From positions 2,294,001 through 2,358,000 of the forward strand of contig CP173058.1 of assembly GCA_044772875.1 (NCBI GenBank): a stretch of 64,000 nt of DNA, given 5' to 3'. The position numbers and the translations under genes were made by a program. How positions within the stretch are numbered: position 1 is the first letter of the stretch; each line of letters starts with the position of its first letter. Under the pieces are notes generated by a model. That model had not been told where the DNA came from. It worked only from the letters and a program-made list of their open reading frames with translations, and did no database searches. Positions 63,532 through 64,000 of the stretch are shown piece after piece. The stretch comes from Morganella morganii_D (GTDB lineage Bacteria; Pseudomonadota; Gammaproteobacteria; Enterobacterales; Enterobacteriaceae).

Positions 63532-64000
63532 TTAAATGTTGCTCTCACAATATAAGACAGGGGAATTACCTTGCTGAATGATAATATCACCGTTACCTAA
63601 TGGAACTGCAGAATAAGAAACCTCAGAAGTTTCACTCATAAGAAACATTGGTAACATACTTATGAAGTCAAAATTTGTCGATATATCCTGAGGAAAAACA
63701 GATATACTAGCAGAATTAGTGTGGTATATATTTTCATACTGCATGTATGTAAATGGCTTTGATATTCTTACCTGTATAGTTTTGCCACTTAGTTCTGCAT
63801 AGTCACCAACCATCAAAATCACCCCCTTATTATTTTTCTGAGTAATATTAAATGAGGAGAACAAATTAGCCTCCTTAGTAGATACATAGTACTCAGCGGT
63901 ACAAGACATATGACTAACATGATTGTATTTATCGGTAAATAAAATAAATACTGATGCCATTGTAAATATTATCGTCAGAGTGATAAGTATTGCCTCTCTT
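63532..64000 (-). CDS. Membrane-anchored unknown protein, amino end cut by the window
   Basis: From an internal ATG at 63960 the frame gives 142 residues, but it remains open to the window edge. The extra residues (EAILITLTIIFTM) extend a hydrophobic segment into MASVFILF, so the real start lies outside and the protein is anchored by an amino-terminal helix. The periplasmic part has Cys in MSCTAEYY and a final LYCESN. The layout resembles FidL-like proteins that accompany CadC-type regulators near fimbrial loci, but that is a weak call. Confidence 0.55.
   Translation of the reverse strand, partial: REAILITLTIIFTMASVFILFTDKYNHVSHMSCTAEYYVSTKEANLFSSFNITQKNNKGVILMVGDYAELSGKTIQVRISKPFTYMQYENIYHTNSASISVFPQDISTNFDFISMLPMFLMSETSEVSYSAVPLGNGDIIIQQGNSPVLYCESNI

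Overview
The window looks like a chromosomal segment of a gammaproteobacterium of the Morganellaceae, most likely Morganella. This rests on close resemblance of SpeF, PotE and AdhP to enterobacterial proteins, a Proteus MrpJ-like fimbrial regulator, and a core of moderate GC interrupted by AT-rich islands. The genus is inferred from recalled protein families; no database search was run. No rRNA, tRNA, CRISPR array or intact insertion sequence was recognised.

Layout. (1) 1-671: the amino-terminal part of a large BapA/LapA-type surface adhesin that runs off the left edge. (2) 1209-2042: an FkbM-family methyltransferase facing the type VI secretion (T6SS) locus. (3) 2094-36201: one T6SS locus in two divergent arms from a 0.9 kb AT-rich control region (26088-26998). 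The leftward arm runs clpV, a complete chaperone-usher pilus set (major pilin, chaperone, usher, minor pilin), tssB, tssC, hcp, tssJ, tssK, tssL, tssM, an unknown gene, vgrG, PAAR, tagK, tagJ and tssE. The rightward arm runs tssF, tssG, tssA, a two-domain fimbrial tip adhesin, a GT60-like glycosyltransferase, a second DotU-like protein, a second OmpA-like protein and a DcrB/DUF1795 protein. Reading frames in the right arm overlap or abut, so adhesin and glycosyltransferase are built into the T6SS operon. A GT25 glycosyltransferase lies just beyond it. (4) 37079-39163: adhP and a pirin. (5) 39284-44272: a LapEBC-like type I exporter. (6) 44767-49679: a microcin-type exporter with an active C39 peptidase, an intact Cys- and Gly-rich precursor, and the remnant of a second precursor. 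(7) 49899-53336: an SPFH protein, a decayed pilin gene, acuI, and a TetR regulator with two matching operators. (8) 53462-57504: the speFL-speF-potE ornithine decarboxylation operon, including its ornithine-sensing leader peptide. (9) 57505-64000: an AT-rich accessory stretch with an IS3-type remnant, an MrpJ-like regulator, a second chaperone-usher operon and a partial membrane-anchored protein.

The most interesting feature is the T6SS. VgrG ends in about 43 tandem TTP pentapeptides, a Thr/Pro-rich mucin-like tail. The same locus encodes a GT60-like enzyme; characterised eukaryotic members put GlcNAc on Thr of mucin repeats or on hydroxyproline. A GT25 transferase and an FkbM methyltransferase flank the locus. 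A glycosylated, length-variable VgrG tail is an inference, but it links otherwise unexplained genes. The fimbrial genes inside the same T6SS arms suggest co-expression of adhesion and contact-dependent killing.
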